33,743 bases of DNA from 2-01-FULL-40-42 sp964349415 (GTDB taxonomy: Bacteria; Patescibacteriota; Microgenomatia; UBA1406; GWC2-37-13). The stretch lies in NCBI GenBank assembly GCA_964349415.1, contig CAYGGJ010000005.1, positions 1-33,743 of the forward strand. Direction: 5' to 3'. The position numbers and the translations under genes were made by a program. Under the pieces are notes generated by a model. The model searched no databases, was not told the DNA's origin, and saw only the letters and a program-made list of their open reading frames with translations. Positions 30,233 through 33,743 of the stretch are shown here, piece by piece (position 1 is the first letter of the stretch; each line of letters opens with the position of its first letter).

Positions 30233-32097
30233 TTGGATTTATTTTTAAGACCTACGATTTTTTCAAATTCGTCCTGATCCAGACTTTCCTTCGCTACCAA
30301 TTCTTTTGCCACTTTTTCCAAAATATTTTTATTCTTTTTGATTATGACGACGGCCTTATCATAGCCTTCTATAAGGATTTTTTTCACTTCTGAATCTATC
30401 TTTGCCAACATCTCCTGCGATATCAGATTTTCCGAATAGTATGCTTTGCCCATTTGGGTTACATCCATATTAGGACCAAAATTTACCGGTCCAAGGTCGC
30501 TCATACCATACTCTACCACCATTGCCTTTGCGATCATTGTGGCCTGATCAAAGTCATTGGCAGCTCCTGTTGTAACCTCTCCAAAGAAAGTTTCTTCTGC
30601 AGCACGTCCACCCATCATCACGGAAATTCGCTCTAAAAGATGGGTTTTGGTTTCATGAAGTTTGTCTGCGGCAGGAGGAATTAAAGTGAAACCAAGCGCC
30701 ATACCACGCGAAACGATCGAGATTCTGTGAACAGGATCGGTATGGGGAAGGAAATGTGAAACCACTGCGTGTCCGGCTTCATGATATGCAGTGAGCTTCT
30801 TATCAAGAGGCGATTGGAGTCTCTTTTTTTCAGGACCAAGCTTTACCTTTGTTGCAGCCTCTTCGAGATCGGATGTAGTAATTTTTTCTCTAATTTCTCG
30901 TGCAACCAAAATAGCAGCTTCATTCAGCATATTTTCGAGATCAGCTCCAGAAAAGCCTACTGTTCTTTTGGCAACCTTATCCCAATTTACATTTGTTTCG
31001 AATGGCTTATTGCGTGCATGGATTTTAAGAATCGCTTTTCTTCCTTCAAGATCCGGATAGTCGACAAGAATGCGGCGGTCAAACCTTCCTGGCCGGAGAA
31101 GTGCCGTGTCCAAAAGATCTCCGCGGTTGGTAGCTGCGATGACTACAATCTGTTCGGTTGGTGCAAACCCATCCATTTCAACGAGGATCTGGTTTAAAGT
31201 CTGTTCCCGCTCGTCATGAGAAGGCATGACGCCCACTGATCTGGCTCTTCCTATTGCGTCTATTTCGTCTACAAAGATTATTGAAGGAGCGCTTTTTTTG
31301 GCTGTTGCAAAAAGATCTCGGACCCGGGCTGCACCTATTCCCACCAACATCTCCATAAACTCAGAACCCGCGATAGAATAAAAAGGGACCCCTGCTTCAC
31401 CTGCGACTGCCTTGGCAAGAAGCGTTTTTCCACATCCTGCAGGGCCAATGAGCAATACTCCCTTTGGAGTCCGTGCTCCGAGCCTTTTGTATTTTTCCGG
31501 TTGTTTTAAAAAGTCCACCACTTCCTCAAGTTCTTTTTTTGCCTCATCTACTCCGGCCACATCTTTGAATGTGGTTTTGGGAAGATCTTTGTTGAATTTT
31601 TTTGCTCTTGATTGACCAAAAGAAAATACGGATTCCTGCGCTCCTTTGGCCTGTCTGAATAGAAAGATAAAGAAGGCGACCATAAGAATAGTAGGAATAA
31701 GATTTGCCAGGAAGTTGACCAGTCCGGCCGATCCCTGAGTATCCTTAACCGTTACATTTACTTTGTCAAGATTTACATTATTGTCTTTGAGCGTTTTCAT
31801 GAAACTTTCGCTGGTTTCTTTGTAAGCGATGGCAAGTTTATCGTCGTTGTAGTAGACAAGTATTTTATTGTCTATAATCTCTACTTTTTTAATCTTTCCT
31901 TGCTTGACCTCTTTGACAATTGTGGTTATCGATTTCTCCGGCATCACCTGTTTGGCCGTTTTGGAAAGTGATTGAAATGTGAAGAATAAAAAGAGAGCTA
32001 CGAAAGCAACAATAAATAATGTACGGATATCAACATTAAATTTAAACTCGGTAAACTTTTTTTTTGATCCGTTTGCATTTTTTTTAGGAGCGGGCAT
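30229..32097 (-). CDS. ftsH: ATP-dependent zinc metalloprotease FtsH
   Basis: The 622-residue membrane protease has two N-terminal membrane segments (about 25-41 and 127-148) enclosing an extracytoplasmic domain. The AAA+ module has Walker A GPAGCGKT (218-225), pore loop FMEMLVG (about 247-253), Walker B IIFVDEID (273-280) and the second region of homology to RPGRFDRR. The M41 protease domain has HEAGH (439-443) and the third zinc ligand in ANDFDQAT. It degrades misfolded membrane proteins and selected regulators. Walker A is unusual in having Ala-Gly-Cys where most FtsH have Pro-Gly-Thr. It starts 8 nt after a -10 box (near-leaderless) and is coupled to the exonuclease gene by a 4-bp overlap. 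Confidence 0.97.
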   Translation of the reverse strand: MPAPKKNANGSKKKFTEFKFNVDIRTLFIVAFVALFLFFTFQSLSKTAKQVMPEKSITTIVKEVKQGKIKKVEIIDNKILVYYNDDKLAIAYKETSESFMKTLKDNNVNLDKVNVTVKDTQGSAGLVNFLANLIPTILMVAFFIFLFRQAKGAQESVFSFGQSRAKKFNKDLPKTTFKDVAGVDEAKKELEEVVDFLKQPEKYKRLGARTPKGVLLIGPAGCGKTLLAKAVAGEAGVPFYSIAGSEFMEMLVGIGAARVRDLFATAKKSAPSIIFVDEIDAIGRARSVGVMPSHDEREQTLNQILVEMDGFAPTEQIVVIAATNRGDLLDTALLRPGRFDRRILVDYPDLEGRKAILKIHARNKPFETNVNWDKVAKRTVGFSGADLENMLNEAAILVAREIREKITTSDLEEAATKVKLGPEKKRLQSPLDKKLTAYHEAGHAVVSHFLPHTDPVHRISIVSRGMALGFTLIPPAADKLHETKTHLLERISVMMGGRAAEETFFGEVTTGAANDFDQATMIAKAMVVEYGMSDLGPVNFGPNMDVTQMGKAYYSENLISQEMLAKIDSEVKKILIEGYDKAVVIIKKNKNILEKVAKELVAKESLDQDEFEKIVGLKNKSK

Positions 32098-32146
32098 AAG
32101 AGCTTATTTTACCAAACTTTTGCTAAAATAACCTCTTATAGGACTA
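32098..32146. promoter_or_regulatory. Divergent ftsH / tsaCE promoter region
   Basis: The 49-bp gap has TAAAAT on the plus strand (32124-32129, 17 nt before the tsaCE ATG) and TAAAAT on the minus strand (32111-32106, 8 nt before the ftsH ATG). The two form an inverted repeat TTATTTTA...TAAAATAA with 12 bp between. The -35 regions would overlap the opposite -10, so the two directions probably compete. Confidence 0.45.
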
Positions 32147-33208
32147 ATGAAGACGATAGATACCACTTCTTTATCAGAGGAGAATATTTTGGAAGAGACT
32201 GTAGGGACTTTGAAAGCAGGAGGTCTTGTCGTGTATCCTTCGGATACCGTATATGGGCTTTTGGTGGATGCTACAAATGGAAAGGCAGTTGAAAAACTTC
32301 TTGCGTTTAAAAACCGTCCACGGGGTAAAGCAATCTCAGTATTTGTGGACTGGAATATTCTAAAAGAAACTGTGAATATTGAAAAAACCTTGTTAGAAAA
32401 ACTTCAGGAGCTTTTGCCGGGACCCTTTACCATAGTACTTCCCTCAAAACACAAAGTTTCTCCGTTGCTTGAGTCGGAAGATGAGACGCTTGGAGTAAGA
32501 ATACCGGATTCTCCTTTGGTAAATAAACTCATTGCCCAGTACAAAAAGCCGATTACGGCAACTTCGGCAAATCTTGCAGGAAGATCTCCTCATTACTCAG
32601 TAACCTCATTACTCAATACTCTTTCCTCAAAAAAGAAAAGCTTAATTGATCTGGTGGTAGACGGAGGAGTCTTGAAAAAAAGAAAACCCTCAACGGTAGT
32701 GGATTTTACAAAAAGCGAAATTAAAATTCTCAGACAGGGCGATGGAAATATTTCGGAAAGTGAAAACTATATCTCCAATTCAGAAAGCTCTACCAGAAAG
32801 ATTGCGAGAGAATTTATTAAAAAGTTAATTGATCAAAAGCATGGGAAGCCTGTCGCGGTTATTATCAAAGGAGATCTTGGTGCAGGCAAGACGGTTTTTG
32901 TAAAAGGAATAGGGGAACAGCTCGAAGTCAAAAATATTATTTCTCCGACCTTTGTTATCGAATATGAGTATGAGTTAAAAAACAAACTATTCAAAAAACT
33001 GATTCATCTTGACCTATACAACATTGATTCACCCGATGAATTTTTACACTTAGGAATCGAAAGATATATGGAAGACAAAAATCTCCTGTGCTTTGAATGG
33101 GGAGAAAAGGCGGGAGAAATAGCTCATCTTCTGGAAAAATCACAGGTAATCACAGTTTCTTTGGTACACGTGGACGAGCATACAAGAAAAATTTCCATCA
33201 CCTATTAA
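32147..33208 (+). CDS. TsaC (YrdC/Sua5)-TsaE fusion, t6A biosynthesis
   Basis: One 353-residue frame holds two proteins of the tRNA t6A pathway. Residues about 10-205 are a TsaC domain: GGLVVYPSDTVYGLLVDA, the KxR motif in FKNRPRGKAISVFV, LPGPFTIVLPS and ITATSANLAG. TsaC makes threonylcarbamoyl-AMP from Thr, bicarbonate and ATP. After a Ser/Glu-rich linker (about 202-215), residues about 216-353 are a TsaE domain: Walker A GDLGAGKT (242-249), SPTFVIEYEY, HLDLYNIDSPDEF and CFEWGEKA. TsaE is the ATPase that resets the TsaB/TsaD complex. The two are normally separate genes. tsaD follows 1 bp later. No frame break or stop separates the halves, so the fusion is real in this assembly. Confidence 0.93.
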   Translation: MKTIDTTSLSEENILEETVGTLKAGGLVVYPSDTVYGLLVDATNGKAVEKLLAFKNRPRGKAISVFVDWNILKETVNIEKTLLEKLQELLPGPFTIVLPSKHKVSPLLESEDETLGVRIPDSPLVNKLIAQYKKPITATSANLAGRSPHYSVTSLLNTLSSKKKSLIDLVVDGGVLKKRKPSTVVDFTKSEIKILRQGDGNISESENYISNSESSTRKIAREFIKKLIDQKHGKPVAVIIKGDLGAGKTVFVKGIGEQLEVKNIISPTFVIEYEYELKNKLFKKLIHLDLYNIDSPDEFLHLGIERYMEDKNLLCFEWGEKAGEIAHLLEKSQVITVSLVHVDEHTRKISITY

Positions 33209-33209
33209 T

Positions 33210-33743
33210 ATGTATATATTAGCGATAGATACTTCGGCAGATGAGACAGCTGTTGCGATTGTCCAAGGAAGAAAAATTATCTCCAACGCTACCCATTCAC
33301 AGATTCTTCTTCATAATAAATGGGGAGGAATATATCCATCACTTGCTAAACGTGCGCATATCGAACGAATAGATTTTGTGATAGAGGAGGCCTGTAAGAA
33401 ATTTTTAAAAACCATTCCGTCAAAAAAGAAAGGCGACTCCCCTATTGTCTCTGCAATGAATTTAATAGACGCTGTAGCAGTTACTCAAGGGCCGGGTCTT
33501 GCGATAGCTTTGGAGGTGGGAATTCAAAAAGCAAAAGAACTGGCCAAGACATATGGTAAAAAACTTATCGCGGTTAACCACATGGAAGGACACATCTATT
33601 CCTGTTTTGCTCAAAACCAAAAAGGCAATCCGAAAAATCCATTTGAGTTTCCATATCTTGCGCTTTTAGTATCCGGTGGCCATACCGAACTGGTACTTTT
33701 TAAAGATCATCTAACCTACAAAGTTTTAGGAGAGACCCTGGAT
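33210..33743 (+). CDS. tsaD: tRNA threonylcarbamoyladenosine transferase TsaD, 3' end cut by window
   Basis: Translation from the ATG at 33210 (1 bp after the fusion gene stop) runs 178 codons to the window edge without a stop. The N-terminus MYILAIDTSADETAVAIV is the ASKHA phosphate-1 region of the Kae1/TsaD/Gcp family. The metal-binding HxEGH motif is present in VNHMEGHIYSCF, and LLVSGGHTELVLF follows. TsaD transfers threonylcarbamoyl to A37 of ANN-decoding tRNAs, with TsaB as partner. TsaB is not in the window. Spacing makes tsaD the second gene of a t6A operon. Confidence 0.95.
   Translation, partial: MYILAIDTSADETAVAIVQGRKIISNATHSQILLHNKWGGIYPSLAKRAHIERIDFVIEEACKKFLKTIPSKKKGDSPIVSAMNLIDAVAVTQGPGLAIALEVGIQKAKELAKTYGKKLIAVNHMEGHIYSCFAQNQKGNPKNPFEFPYLALLVSGGHTELVLFKDHLTYKVLGETLD

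Noticed and set aside
30769..31197. 142-codon plus-strand frame opposite ftsH
   Set aside because: It lies fully within the conserved ftsH AAA+ region and resembles no protein family.
1..33743. CRISPR array, insertion sequence, prophage or attachment site
   Set aside because: No spaced direct repeats, transposase/integrase-like proteins or terminal inverted repeats were seen; composition looks even across the window.

Overview
The window looks like a scaffold from a small-genome, host-associated or ultra-small bacterium of the Candidate Phyla Radiation (Patescibacteria), most likely the Microgenomates side. This placement is inferred from gene style: many trimmed housekeeping proteins (IMP dehydrogenase without CBS domains, alanyl-tRNA synthetase without its C-terminal domain, short RecO), a DUF4012 surface-glycan cluster, Thr/Pro/Ser-rich membrane-anchored proteins, low-to-moderate GC, dense packing with 1-8 bp overlaps, and few Shine-Dalgarno sites. 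TGA is used as a stop codon (pyrF, secA, ftsH), so this is not the recoded Gracilibacteria/Absconditabacteria code. A run of 100 Ns at 16425-16524 marks an assembly scaffold.

Layout. 1-4.6 kb is nucleotide metabolism: partial rdgB and divergent pyrF, then guaB-guaA facing pyrF, and an HD-domain protein. 4.6-6.8 kb holds lysS, greA with a hairpin leader, and a divergent tRNA-Glu(CTC). 6.8-7.7 kb has two tandem NUDIX hydrolases. 7.7-10.3 kb holds a membrane-anchored DsbA-like oxidoreductase and a short alaS. 10.3-12.4 kb is a plus-strand operon of an NAD(P)HX dehydratase and two exported proteins. 12.4-15.3 kb is secA, preceded by a compact structured RNA. 15.2-16.8 kb is a UvrD-type helicase broken by the N gap. 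16.8-18.6 kb is tpiA plus an LCP-family protein. 18.5-22.1 kb (minus) is an operon led by ribosomal protein S20 that continues into PilN-like and PilO-like proteins and surface proteins. 22.1-29.2 kb (minus) holds glyS, recO, and a polysaccharide cluster (DUF4012, sugar-phosphate transferase, ManC, GT4). 29.3-32.1 kb is a stand-alone 5'-3' exonuclease and ftsH. 32.1-33.7 kb (plus) is a TsaC-TsaE fusion followed by partial tsaD.

How the genes fit. The cell can make GMP from IMP and UMP from OMP, clean its nucleotide pool (RdgB, NUDIX), repair NADHX, charge Lys, Ala and Gly tRNAs, and modify tRNA with t6A. A surface program (SecA, DsbA-like, LCP, sugar-phosphate transferase, ManC, GT4, PilN/PilO, FN3/Ig-like proteins) takes up about a third of the window. 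No CRISPR array, insertion sequence, phage gene or rRNA was seen. No gene-free stretch exceeds 300 bases.

Most notable: a predicted self-contained hairpin RNA (about 85 nt) directly before secA; a terminator-like hairpin in the greA leader; many start codons lying 5-10 nt from a -10 box, implying widespread leaderless transcription; a triosephosphate isomerase with Asp at the catalytic Glu position; the TsaC-TsaE fusion; and a beta-clamp-type motif at the very C-terminus of the stand-alone exonuclease.
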